Assembly: GCF_052103615.1 (NCBI RefSeq)
Contig: NZ_JBQEKA010000056.1
Location: 1 to 19,849 of the forward strand
From: Kerstersia sp052103615
GTDB taxonomy: Bacteria > Pseudomonadota > Gammaproteobacteria > Burkholderiales > Burkholderiaceae_B
Length of the DNA stretch: 19,849 nt
Direction of reading: 5' to 3'
Notes under the pieces: generated by a model
The model's input: only the letters and a program-made list of their open reading frames with translations
Databases searched by the model: none
What the model was told of the DNA's origin: nothing
In this document: piece by piece, positions 7,976-14,980 of the stretch
Numbering within the stretch: position 1 is the stretch's first letter
Layout: every line of letters begins with the position of its first letter
Made by a program: the position numbers and the translations under genes

Positions 7976-8043
7976 CTCAACAGACCATCCTTGCGAAACA
8001 TTTCCTTGATACCGCGTACGGCCTGGCGGATACGCTGCTCGCT
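7972..8043 (-). pseudogene. C-terminal remnant of an AlaC-like aminotransferase
   Basis: Directly upstream of hom, 23 codons read SEQRIRQAVRGIKEMF and then RKDGLLR before a TGA that overlaps the hom ATG as ATGA. The piece resembles, from memory, the C-terminus of AlaC-type PLP aminotransferases, which often lie immediately before hom in betaproteobacteria. Upstream of about 8043 the frame stays open to a TGA at 8149-8151 but no longer resembles an aminotransferase (GFDVSAHPG), and no catalytic-domain motif is found in the remaining upstream gap. I infer that the gene was deleted up to a junction near 8043. The tail may survive because it carries the translation initiation region of hom. The alternative is a short unrelated reading frame. 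Confidence 0.5.
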
Positions 8044-8456
8044 TCCAGGATGCGCACTGACATCAAAACCTCGGGCACTGCCAGCCCCCGCCTCTTCCTG
8101 CTCTGCCGGCGCCCTTTGCGGGCTGCCGCGCCAGTCTTTCCCGCGTCGTCATGCGATCGCCCGCTGTTTCCCGCACAAGGCAGGCCGGTCGCAGGGGCAT
8201 TTTCCGGGATCGGCCGGGAAGAATGCATGGAAACGGAAGTTAGCGGCAAAATCGGGAAGAAAACCGGATGGCGGATTTTACGACGCCGCGCATGCCGAAT
8301 CCATTAATCTAGCGCATGGACGCCTGCGCGGCAAATGAACCGGCCACGCCGCCGTCCGCCGGCGCACAATCCCCAGCCACACTGTCGCGGCCCGGCATCA
8401 TAGTCTGATACAGACCGGCCTCCAACATCCTTTTGCCTCATGCTAGGCTTGCTGCC
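8044..8456. other. Non-coding gap between hom and a divergent L,D-transpeptidase
   Basis: About 410 bp hold no gene I can support on either strand. The frames open here are short, lack ribosome binding sites and show no recognisable domain. The gap should contain promoters for hom-thrC (leftward) and for the L,D-transpeptidase (rightward), but I find no hexamer pair good enough to name. Confidence 0.5.
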
Positions 8457-9503
8457 ATGGACAAACTACCGCACCGCCGTCAACTGCTCACCCAAGCCGC
8501 TGCGCTGGGCCTGGTTTCCCTGTTGCCCGCCAGTGTTTTTGCCGCAGCGTCCAGCACCGGCACCCAGCCCGCGGGCAAACCGCAGCTGCGCCCCGGTGAT
8601 TTCTACTGGCATCCGGAAATTGCCCCGGCCGGCCCGCTGATCGTGCTGGTCAGCCTGGACGAGCAACGACTTTATGTCTATCGCAATGGCATCGCCATTG
8701 CCGCCTCGACCATCAGTTCCGGCAAGGAAGGACATGAAACGCCCACCGGCGTGTTCACCATCCTGCAGAAATCCAAGGATCACCGCTCCAACCTGTATAA
8801 CAACGCGCCCATGCCCTACATGCAGCGCCTGACCTGGGACGGCATCGCCCTGCACGGCGGCTCGCTGCCCGGCTATCCGGCGTCGCACGGCTGCGTGCGC
8901 CTGCCGCATAAATTCGCGCAGAAACTGTTTTCGGAAACGCGGCGCGGCGATACTGTCGTCGTCAGCAATGCCAAGATGAATCCAGCAGCGGTCGCCTTTC
9001 CCGCCTTGCTGGCGCCCGTCGCCAGTGATCCGGCGCAGCTGCCCGCGGCGCTGGTCGCCAGTTTTGAAAGCGGCGAATTCTGGGACCCCAGCCTGGCGCC
9101 GGAAAACGGCCCGGTCAGCATTCTGGCCAGCCTGGCGGAACAGCGGGTCTATGTCTTGCGCGATGGTATCGTCATCGGCGCCGCGCCCCTGGTTGCCTCA
9201 CCGGAAGCCCGTTTTGACGGCACTTTGCTGCTGGTCATGGGCGAGGAAATCCTGAACGAACCCAGCCCGCTGGACCCGCAGCGCCAGCGGCATCACTGGA
9301 CCAGCTACGCGCTGCTGGGCAATCCGCCAGAACTCAATACCCTGGAAGACGGCATCAAGGCGCCGCCGGAATTCATGCAGCAGCTTTACGATGTTCTGAA
9401 ACCCGGCACAACCATTCTGGTCACCAGCCTGCCTGCCGTCCGGCCGGAACCCCTGGCCCCCGGCGCCGCCCCGCCTGCGCGCATCCTGGAATCGGACTAC
9501 TGA
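8457..9503 (+). CDS. L,D-transpeptidase (YkuD family) with a degenerate second repeat
   Basis: This exported peptidoglycan cross-linking or lipoprotein-anchoring enzyme (348 aa) opens with a signal peptide, HRRQLL plus the hydrophobic stretch AAALGLVSLLPASVFAAA, perhaps Tat-type because of the twin arginine. The YkuD domain spans about residues 60-171 and ends in HGGSLPGYPASHGCVRLP, with H133, the catalytic C146 and R148. The C-terminal half (about 218-325) repeats its framework: GPVSILASLAEQRVYVLRDG mirrors GPLIVLVSLDEQRLYVYRNG, and FMQQLYDVLKPGTTILVTS mirrors FAQKLFSETRRGDTVVVSN. This second copy has no His/Cys motif and cannot be catalytic. ATG 8457 puts the signal peptide at the N-terminus; an in-frame TTG at 8433 is less likely. 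The gene converges on another L,D-transpeptidase. Confidence 0.88.
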   Translation: MDKLPHRRQLLTQAAALGLVSLLPASVFAAASSTGTQPAGKPQLRPGDFYWHPEIAPAGPLIVLVSLDEQRLYVYRNGIAIAASTISSGKEGHETPTGVFTILQKSKDHRSNLYNNAPMPYMQRLTWDGIALHGGSLPGYPASHGCVRLPHKFAQKLFSETRRGDTVVVSNAKMNPAAVAFPALLAPVASDPAQLPAALVASFESGEFWDPSLAPENGPVSILASLAEQRVYVLRDGIVIGAAPLVASPEARFDGTLLLVMGEEILNEPSPLDPQRQRHHWTSYALLGNPPELNTLEDGIKAPPEFMQQLYDVLKPGTTILVTSLPAVRPEPLAPGAAPPARILESDY

Positions 9504-9527
9504 AGCCAGGGGACTGCTGAAGCCAGG
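9494..9527 (+). repeat. 17-bp tandem duplication spanning a stop codon
   Basis: GGACTACTGAAGCCAGG (9494-9510) is followed at once by GGACTGCTGAAGCCAGG (9511-9527), with one mismatch. The first copy contains the last two codons (Asp-Tyr) and the TGA of the L,D-transpeptidase gene, so the second lies just outside the reading frame. Confidence 0.85.
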
Positions 9528-9587
9528 CGCAGCCAGACAGGCCGGCGGCGCGCGCCTGACCCGCCACTGCCTGCGTCAAGCCCGTGC

Positions 9588-10352
9588 TCAAGCCAGCCAG
9601 CGCACCCGGCCGCCCACCAGCGCCGATTGGCTCAGCCACTGGCGGTCAGGGTAGAAACTGAACAGAAAGGCATGATCGGCCAGCGTGTTGATCAAGGGCC
9701 GCGTCACCTCGCTGCGCACGGCCGGGCAGCCCCAGCTGCGGCCCAGGCGGCCCTGGGCGCGGATGATATCCTGGCTGACATAGGGCGCGCCATGAATCAC
9801 GATGGCACGCGCAAAGGCCTGGTCATTGAAGCCTGGCTCCAACCCATGCAGCCGCAACGAATAACCGTTTTTGCCGGTATAGGTTGCCCCGGCCTGAAAT
9901 GCGCCCAGGCTGGACATATGGCTTTCATGGACATTGGAAAAGTGCTCGGCCATGTTGTCGCCCGTCTTGCGGCCATGGGCCACCCACTCCTCGAACAACA
10001 GCGCCTTGCTTTCCAGATCAAAAATCCAAAGCCGCTTCTGCGTCGATGGCAGGCTGAAATCTATGACCGCCAATGAACGCGGCGCAGTCTGCAACAAGGA
10101 TTCGCGGCGCGCATTTTCCAGCGCCTGCACCGCCAGCACCAGCGCCTGGCTGGACAGGCCGGGCGCCTGCGCCGAAAGCGCGGCGGCCATCAGGCGGGCA
10201 TCCGCGCTGGCGCTGACCCCTGCCAAACGCGACAAGGCCTCGTCATCCCTGCGCCGTGCCGCCCAGGCGGGCAGGGCCAGCGCCCCCAACATGCCGGCCA
10301 TGCCGCGCAACGCGGCCCGGCGGCTCTTACCGTCGAAAATAGGCTGATTCAT
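9588..10352 (-). CDS. Murein L,D-transpeptidase catalytic domain protein (YkuD_2 type)
   Basis: This is a predicted exported protein of 254 aa. The N-terminus has a twin-arginine motif (SRRAALRG) and a hydrophobic stretch (MLGALALPAWAA), consistent with a Tat signal. A helical region follows (about 40-90). The catalytic domain (about 93-235) ends in AIVIHGAPYVS (H187) and RLGRSWGCPAVR (catalytic C209), the spacing and SxGCPA form of the YkuD_2 subfamily rather than classical YkuD. I chose ATG 10352, with AGG 5 nt upstream; an in-frame TTG at 10367 would add five residues. It is convergent with the classical YkuD protein, 84 bp apart. The substrate (cross-linking, lipoprotein attachment or D-amino-acid exchange) cannot be inferred from sequence. 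Confidence 0.85.
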   Translation of the reverse strand: MNQPIFDGKSRRAALRGMAGMLGALALPAWAARRRDDEALSRLAGVSASADARLMAAALSAQAPGLSSQALVLAVQALENARRESLLQTAPRSLAVIDFSLPSTQKRLWIFDLESKALLFEEWVAHGRKTGDNMAEHFSNVHESHMSSLGAFQAGATYTGKNGYSLRLHGLEPGFNDQAFARAIVIHGAPYVSQDIIRAQGRLGRSWGCPAVRSEVTRPLINTLADHAFLFSFYPDRQWLSQSALVGGRVRWLA

Positions 10353-10627
10353 CGGAACCTGCGCCAATCAAAAACAAAAAGACAGCGGCAGCCCGCCATG
10401 CGACCATCCGGCAGGCGCGCGCACCCTCGTATGAACAGGCCCAGCAAGGCCCGGGATCAACAGCCGCTCATCGGCCGCGCCAGCGGCAGACGCTTGATAG
10501 CTTGCTTCATCAGAAACAACTGAACGACCGATCTCTCCAGCCGAGTGTACTGCAAGCGCCCGGCGATAAATCCCCTACTGCCATCAGGGATGCCTGGCTG
10601 CCGCAATTTTTACATTTACCGCTAGAG
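10353..10627. other. Non-coding gap upstream of the YkuD_2 gene
   Basis: About 275 bp without a supportable gene. It should contain the leftward promoter of the YkuD_2 gene, but I see no good hexamer pair. The only repeats noted are two copies of CAGCGGCAG (10383-10391 and 10481-10489), which could be chance in GC-rich DNA. Confidence 0.5.
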
Positions 10628-10653
10628 GGCCCGCTGCGCAGAAGCAGCGGGCC
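10628..10653 (-). terminator. Hairpin after the EamA transporter gene
   Basis: A perfect 10-bp GC-rich stem (GGCCCGCTGC at 10628-10637, GCAGCGGGCC at 10644-10653) with a 6-nt loop starts 7 bp after the stop codon. The minus strand lacks a T-run directly after it (CTCTAGCGG follows), so it may be a weak intrinsic terminator or an mRNA 3'-end stabiliser. Confidence 0.5.
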
Positions 10654-10660
10654 AGCGGCG

Positions 10661-11566
10661 TCAGCTGGCCTGGCTCACCAGCAGCGCCACACCCGCCACA
10701 ATCAGCACGATGCCTGCCATTTCACGCCGGCTGGGCGTTTGCGCGAAGAAGCTGCGCGAAATCATCTGCGCGAACAACACTTCGATCAGCCCCAAGGTCC
10801 GCACATTCGCCGCGCTGGTCAAGGCAAAGGCCAGAAACCAGCACTGCGACGCCGAGGCCCCCAGAAATCCGCCAGGGATGGACGGCAACCATGCCCGGGC
10901 GCAGGCGACCAGCAGCTTGCGGTCAAACAGCAGCATCCAGGCCATGAGCAGCAGCACCTGCACACCGAGCGACCAGACCAGCGCCCAGGTGGAATCCAGG
11001 ACAAACGACCCCGAACCGATCTGCAGAATGGCGCCGCGGAAGAAAATGACGGAAATGGCAAACATGGATCCTGAAAACAGGCCCAGGAAGATGGGCCGCA
11101 AGGAGCCGCCGCCCGCCATGGCGCCCACCGAGATCCGCGACATCAGGATCACGCCCACCGACGCCAGCAGGATCGCCCCCATGCCCAGCCAGCTCATCGG
11201 ATCCCCCAGGACAGCCATGCCGAACAAGGCCACCTGAATGGGCTCCGTCTTGATCCAGGCGGTCACGGTCACAAAAGCCCGCTCTTTCATGGCGGCCAGC
11301 ATAAAGGCCGTCGCGGCAATCTGCGTGAGGGCGCCAGCCAGGATGTAGCCAAGGAATGCCAGATTCACGTCCGGCGCCGGGCGCCCCTCCCAGGCCAACA
11401 CAACCGCCAGAAACAAGAGCGCAAACGGAAAGCCGAAGAGAAAACGCACCTGCGTGGCCCCTAGCGTGCCCAGGGTGCCGGTCAGGCTGCGCTGGGCAGC
11501 GTTACGCCCCGCCTGAAAGGCAGCGGCAGCAATCGTGGCGGGGATCCAGAGCCAGGCAAATTCCAT
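10661..11566 (-). CDS. EamA/DMT-family transporter
   Basis: This inner-membrane protein of the drug/metabolite transporter superfamily has 301 aa and about ten hydrophobic segments, the normal EamA size with two five-helix repeats. Examples are FLFGFPFALLFLAVVLAW, WLGMGAILLASVGVILM, LVWSLGVQVLLLMAWMLLF and MAGIVLIVAGVALLV near the end. The charged E/K-TEP segment AWIKTEPIQVALFG and the C-terminal TLGLIEVLFAQMISR sit where such transporters keep conserved motifs. The substrate is unknown; members export amino acids, metabolites or drugs. I chose ATG 11566 (MEFAWLWIP); an in-frame TTG at 11581 would add five residues, and neither has a good ribosome binding site. It is transcribed alone and is divergent from the Mth938-bcp-phoH run. 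Confidence 0.85.
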   Translation of the reverse strand: MEFAWLWIPATIAAAAFQAGRNAAQRSLTGTLGTLGATQVRFLFGFPFALLFLAVVLAWEGRPAPDVNLAFLGYILAGALTQIAATAFMLAAMKERAFVTVTAWIKTEPIQVALFGMAVLGDPMSWLGMGAILLASVGVILMSRISVGAMAGGGSLRPIFLGLFSGSMFAISVIFFRGAILQIGSGSFVLDSTWALVWSLGVQVLLLMAWMLLFDRKLLVACARAWLPSIPGGFLGASASQCWFLAFALTSAANVRTLGLIEVLFAQMISRSFFAQTPSRREMAGIVLIVAGVALLVSQAS

Positions 11567-11601
11567 AGATAGGTATCGCAAAGAAAGAAGTCTCGGAAGG
11601 G

Positions 11602-11607
11602 ATCATA
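11602..11607 (-). promoter_or_regulatory. Candidate -10 element for the EamA gene
   Basis: TATGAT on the minus strand matches five of six -10 consensus positions and lies about 35 bp before the ATG. The upstream DNA is a G-run with no -35 hexamer. Confidence 0.3.
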
Positions 11608-11638
11608 CGCCCGCCCATCCCCCCTCCCGGCCCCAAAT

Positions 11639-11651
11639 GACACAATGTGTC
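11639..11651. promoter_or_regulatory. Perfect palindrome GACACA-a-TGTGTC, candidate operator
   Basis: Six-base arms flank a single central base in the gap between the divergent EamA and Mth938 genes, about 50 bp upstream of the start site predicted for the EamA promoter. It looks like a regulator site, but no cognate regulator is encoded nearby. Confidence 0.3.
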
Positions 11652-11762
11652 CATGCTCGTTTCCTGCTGCGGCGCCGTGCTTGCCGCGTTCGGACCGGCT
11701 GGCTTGTGGCGACTCGTCACACACCCGCGCATTGAGGCTCGAACCCGAAGGCGCGTTTGCGC

Positions 11763-11768
11763 TATTAT
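11763..11768 (+). promoter_or_regulatory. Candidate -10 element for the Mth938-bcp run
   Basis: TATTAT matches five of six -10 consensus positions. The best -35 is TCGAAC about 18 bp upstream, a poor match. It lies about 85 bp before the TTG start at 11853. Confidence 0.3.
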
Positions 11769-11852
11769 CGGTACAAGAATGACACCGGGCGCTGTACCGC
11801 CTGGCCACCTGCCGGTTGCCCGGCCTGGCGGCGCCCTCTACGGAGTCCTTGC

Positions 11853-12314
11853 TTGAAACTGCATTCCGATCCCGCTACTTCCCTCAACACAGTCACCGCC
11901 TATGGCGACGACTATATCGAAATCAACCAGGTTCGCTATACCCACGCGGTCGTGTTCGGCCCAGAGGGTGAAATCGTCCAATGGCCGGTCTCCCGCCCGG
12001 AAGACATTGCGGCCCCGCATCTGCGCCAGGCCGCGCGGCTGGCAGACCCGGCAGCCGACCCCCTCGCCTTCCTCGACGAACCGGAGCAGGACGCCGTGCC
12101 GCGGCGCTCACCGGATTCCCCTGAAGTCCTATTGATCGGCACCGGCATGCGCCAGCGCCTGCTCTCGCATGCGCTGCTATGGCCGCTGCTGCGCGCCGGC
12201 GTCGGCGTCGAAGTCATGGGGACGCAGGCAGCCGCACGCACCTACAACATTTTGATGGCAGAAGGCCGGCGTGTCGTCGTTGCGCTGCTTCCTACCGGAG
12301 ACCTGCAAGCATGA
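11853..12314 (+). CDS. Mth938-like domain protein (DUF498 family)
   Basis: This small soluble protein (153 aa) belongs to the Mth938/DUF498 family, which includes the mitochondrial complex I assembly factor NDUFAF3. The bacterial function is not established. Family features seen are YIEINQVRYTHAVVFGP near the N-terminus, EVLLIGTGMRQRLL in the middle and GVEVMGTQAAARTYNILMAEGRRVVVALLPTG at the end, where the conserved cavity-forming residues lie. I chose the TTG start because CGGAG sits 7 nt before it and the product then begins LKLHSDP, as expected. Reading further upstream gives composition unlike the family. The stop overlaps the bcp start as ATGA, so the two are translated together. The link to peroxiredoxin is positional only. 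Confidence 0.85.
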   Translation: MKLHSDPATSLNTVTAYGDDYIEINQVRYTHAVVFGPEGEIVQWPVSRPEDIAAPHLRQAARLADPAADPLAFLDEPEQDAVPRRSPDSPEVLLIGTGMRQRLLSHALLWPLLRAGVGVEVMGTQAAARTYNILMAEGRRVVVALLPTGDLQA

Positions 12315-12778
12315 GTGAAATCCAGATTGGGCATCTCGTCCCGCCCTTCACCGCGGAAAGCACCATCGGCCCCATCAGTCTGGCCGAGTGCGCCGGCCGG
12401 GCGGTCGTCCTGTATTTCTACCCCAAGGACAATACCCCCGGCTGTACCACGGAAAGCTGCGATTTCCGTGACGGCTATGCGGCGTTTCTCAAAGCCGGCT
12501 GCCTGGTCTTCGGTGTCTCGCGCGATAGCCTGCGTTCCCATGAGAACTTCGCCGGCAAACATGAACTGCCCTTCCCGCTGATTTCCGATCCGGACGAAAC
12601 CTTGTGCCAGCTGTTCGGCGTCATCAAGATGAAGAACATGTATGGCCGCCAGGTACGCGGCATCGAACGCAGCACCTTCCTGATAGACGCAACCGGCAAG
12701 CTTGTGCAAGCCTGGCGCGGCGTGAAGGTTCCCGGGCATATCAATGAAGTCCTACAGGCAGCGCAAAGCACAGGCTGA
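12311..12778 (+). CDS. bcp: Thiol peroxidase Bcp (peroxiredoxin Q)
   Basis: This thioredoxin-dependent peroxiredoxin (155 aa) reduces hydrogen peroxide and alkyl hydroperoxides in the cytoplasm. The active-site segment is FYPKDNTPGCTTESCDFRD, with peroxidatic C45 and resolving C50 five residues on, as in E. coli Bcp (atypical 2-Cys type). FGVSRDSLRSHENFAGKHELPFPLISD and RSTFLID follow in family order. The ATG lies in the ATGA overlap with the Mth938 gene, with GGAG upstream inside that gene. A small hairpin (12798-12816, stem CCCGGC/GCCGGG) follows the stop without a T-run, so some transcripts may read into the PhoH gene 83 bp downstream. Confidence 0.96.
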   Translation: MSEIQIGHLVPPFTAESTIGPISLAECAGRAVVLYFYPKDNTPGCTTESCDFRDGYAAFLKAGCLVFGVSRDSLRSHENFAGKHELPFPLISDPDETLCQLFGVIKMKNMYGRQVRGIERSTFLIDATGKLVQAWRGVKVPGHINEVLQAAQSTG

Positions 12779-12861
12779 AGCGCTGCGCCGTTCGCTCTCC
12801 CGGCCTTGTGCCGGGACCCACTGACCGTTTCCCAGCGCGCCTTTTCCGGAGCCAACTGTTC

Positions 12862-14778
12862 ATGCCTCTTCCCAAGCTGCCAGTCCGTCCCGCCACGATT
12901 CTCGATGCCCCAGCCAAAGCACCGACCCATAGGCCCGCGCCCCGCAAGGTAGAGCCTATCGCCGCGATAGCGCCGCCTGCTCCCGTGGCCGAGACACAGG
13001 AAACCGACGTCACCCCGCTGGCGGCCCAGGCCCAGACCCAGGCCGCAGCGCCTGCAGCTCAGGCTGCCGCGGCAGCTGCTGCCAGCCGCCATCCGGCCGC
13101 CGCGCCCAAGACGGCCTCCGGCGAGGCCCGCCCCGCAGCGCCTCAGACCGCTACCAAGGCGGCGCCCCAAAAAACCGCCGCTAAAACCAGCACTGGCACC
13201 AGCACCGACACCGGGGCGAATACCCGCGCCAGCACCGACGCAAGGGCCAGAACAAGCGCTGCCCCCGCACCGCAACCGGCTGCGCAGCCTGCAGCCGCAA
13301 CAGCCGCCAAGGACAAGGTCAGCCCGCCTGCAGCGCCTGCTGTGACGGCAGCAGCCGCCCCCCGCTCGCGCCGCCGCGGCCGCCACGTTGCCGACGAGCC
13401 GCGCAAACTGTTCGTTCTGGACACCAACGTGCTGCTGCACGACCCCAGCAGTCTGTTCCGCTTCCAGGAACATGACGTCTATCTGCCCATGATGACGCTG
13501 GAGGAACTGGACCACCACAAAAAGGGCATGTCGGAAGTCGCCCGCAACGCCCGCCAGGTCAGCCGCTCACTGGACGGCCTGATGGATGTGACGCCCGACA
13601 TCACTCAGGGCATGGCCCTTAGCGCGCTGGGCAACAAGGATGCCAGCGGCATGCTGCTGATCCAGACCACCTCCATGGAAGGCGCCCTGCCCCCGTCGCT
13701 GCCCGCGGCCAAGGCCGACAACCAGATCCTCGGCGTCCTCAAGGCCCTGCAGGACAGCCGCCCGGAACAGCCTGTCGTGCTCGTGTCCAAGGATGTCAAT
13801 ATGCGCCTGAAGGCGCGCGCGCTGGGGCTGTACGCGGAAGACTATTTCAATGACCAGGTACTGGAAGATTCCGACCTGCTCTATACGGGCCTGCTGCAAC
13901 TGCCCGAGAACTTCTGGAACAAGCACGGCAAGGACATCGAATCCTGGCAGCAGGCGGGCACCACCTATTACCGCGTTCATGGCCCGCTGTGCAGCCAGTT
14001 CACCGTCAACCAGTTCGTCTTCCTGGATGGCGCCCTGCCGCTGCATGCCCGCGTCAAGGAAGTCAGCGGCAAGACAGCCGTGCTGGCGACGCTGCGCGAC
14101 CACTCCCATGGCAAGAACAATGTCTGGGGCATTACCGCGCGCAACCGCGAACAGAACTTCGCGCTGAACCTGCTGATGGACCCGGATTGCGACTTCGTAT
14201 CGCTGCTGGGCCAGGCAGGGACGGGCAAGACGCTGCTAGCCCTGGCGGCGGGCCTGGCCCAGGTGCTGGAAACCAAGCGCTATACCGAGATCATCATGAC
14301 GCGCATCACCGTGCCTGTCGGCGATGACATCGGCTTCCTGCCTGGCACCGAAGAAGAAAAAATGCAGCCCTGGATGGGGGCGCTGGACGACAACCTGGAA
14401 GTGCTGCATTCGACCAGCGGCACCAACGGTGGCGACTGGAATCAGAACGCCACGCTGGATCTGATCCGCTCCCACATCAAGGTCAAATCGCTGAACTTCA
14501 TGCGCGGCCGCACCTTCCTCAACAAGTACCTCATCATCGACGAAGCGCAAAACCTGACGCCCAAGCAGATGAAAACCCTGGTTACCCGCGCCGGCCCCGG
14601 CACCAAGGTGGTGTGCCTGGGCAACATTGCCCAGATCGACACCCCATACCTGACCGAAGGCAGCTCCGGCCTGACCTATGTGGTGGATCGTTTCAAGGGC
14701 TGGCCGCATGCCGGGCACATCACCCTGCAACGCGGCGAACGCTCGCGCCTGGCGGATTACGCAGGCGACGTGCTCTAA
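12862..14778 (+). CDS. PIN-PhoH family ATPase with a long Ala/Pro-rich N-terminal tail
   Basis: This is a cytoplasmic two-domain protein of 638 aa of the PhoH2/YlaK type, a predicted RNase-helicase pairing. Residues 1 to about 180 are low-complexity (Ala, Pro, Thr, Lys) and surely disordered. A PIN ribonuclease domain starts at KLFVLDTNVLLHD (D187) and includes MMTLEELDHHKKG. The PhoH P-loop ATPase carries Walker A GQAGTGKT (450-457, K456) and Walker B YLIIDEAQNLTP (D560, E561), then ends GERSRLADYAGDVL. Actinobacterial PIN-PhoH proteins are RNA-unwinding RNases; the betaproteobacterial role is unproven. I chose ATG 12862, with CCGGAG 10 nt before it; an in-frame upstream start at 12808 would begin before that site. 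A strong terminator follows. Confidence 0.92.
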   Translation: MPLPKLPVRPATILDAPAKAPTHRPAPRKVEPIAAIAPPAPVAETQETDVTPLAAQAQTQAAAPAAQAAAAAAASRHPAAAPKTASGEARPAAPQTATKAAPQKTAAKTSTGTSTDTGANTRASTDARARTSAAPAPQPAAQPAAATAAKDKVSPPAAPAVTAAAAPRSRRRGRHVADEPRKLFVLDTNVLLHDPSSLFRFQEHDVYLPMMTLEELDHHKKGMSEVARNARQVSRSLDGLMDVTPDITQGMALSALGNKDASGMLLIQTTSMEGALPPSLPAAKADNQILGVLKALQDSRPEQPVVLVSKDVNMRLKARALGLYAEDYFNDQVLEDSDLLYTGLLQLPENFWNKHGKDIESWQQAGTTYYRVHGPLCSQFTVNQFVFLDGALPLHARVKEVSGKTAVLATLRDHSHGKNNVWGITARNREQNFALNLLMDPDCDFVSLLGQAGTGKTLLALAAGLAQVLETKRYTEIIMTRITVPVGDDIGFLPGTEEEKMQPWMGALDDNLEVLHSTSGTNGGDWNQNATLDLIRSHIKVKSLNFMRGRTFLNKYLIIDEAQNLTPKQMKTLVTRAGPGTKVVCLGNIAQIDTPYLTEGSSGLTYVVDRFKGWPHAGHITLQRGERSRLADYAGDVL

Positions 14779-14800
14779 CTCACGCGTGCCCGGCGGCCCT

Positions 14801-14838
14801 GGCCGGCTGCTCCTGTCACCAGGGGCAGCCGGCCATTT
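14801..14838 (+). terminator. Intrinsic terminator after the PhoH gene
   Basis: A 15-bp stem (GGCCGGCTGCTCCTG at 14801-14815, CAGGGGCAGCCGGCC at 14820-14834, one T-G pair) has a TCAC loop and is followed by ATTTT. It separates the PhoH gene from fnr. Confidence 0.85.
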
Positions 14839-14868
14839 TGCGTCTTATTGAGCAAAGTCAATTACAAT
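14838..14868 (+). promoter_or_regulatory. Candidate fnr promoter
   Basis: The -10 hexamer TACAAT (14863-14868) is preceded at 19 bp by TTGCGT (14838-14843). It lies just after the PhoH terminator, overlapping it slightly, and about 110 bp before the fnr ATG, leaving an untranslated leader of about 105 nt. Confidence 0.45.
14848..14861 (+). promoter_or_regulatory. fnr: Fnr-like box inside the fnr promoter
   Basis: TTGAGCAAAGTCAA keeps both conserved half-sites TTGA and TCAA with the correct spacing of the TTGATnnnnATCAA consensus; only the inner base of each half differs. It lies between the candidate -35 and -10, a position that would block RNA polymerase, which suggests negative autoregulation of fnr. 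Confidence 0.5.
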
Positions 14869-14980
14869 CCTTTGAAATCATCGGGCAGTTTCCAGGCAAA
14901 TATCAAACATTTGTTCGGCTCCCTGCCCGGGCTTGACGGTATGCCTGCTGCCGCCTTTCTCACGGAATTCACATCCATCC

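Noticed and set aside
7972..8148. Attenuator leader peptide for hom-thrC
   Set aside because: The reading frame is not rich in Thr or Ile and has no clear start codon or attenuator hairpin before hom.
6713..8338. 541-codon plus-strand open frame
   Set aside because: It lies almost wholly opposite hom, which has clear motifs. Its translation is His/Arg/Gln-rich without a recognisable domain, as expected for the antisense of a GC-rich gene.
10494..10513. Fnr-like half-sites TTGAT...ATCAG
   Set aside because: The spacer is 10 bp instead of 4 and the second half-site is imperfect.
12475..13518. 347-codon minus-strand frame, Gly/Arg-rich
   Set aside because: It is antisense to bcp and to the Ala/Pro-rich tail of the PhoH protein; the glycine richness is the complement of alanine and proline codons.
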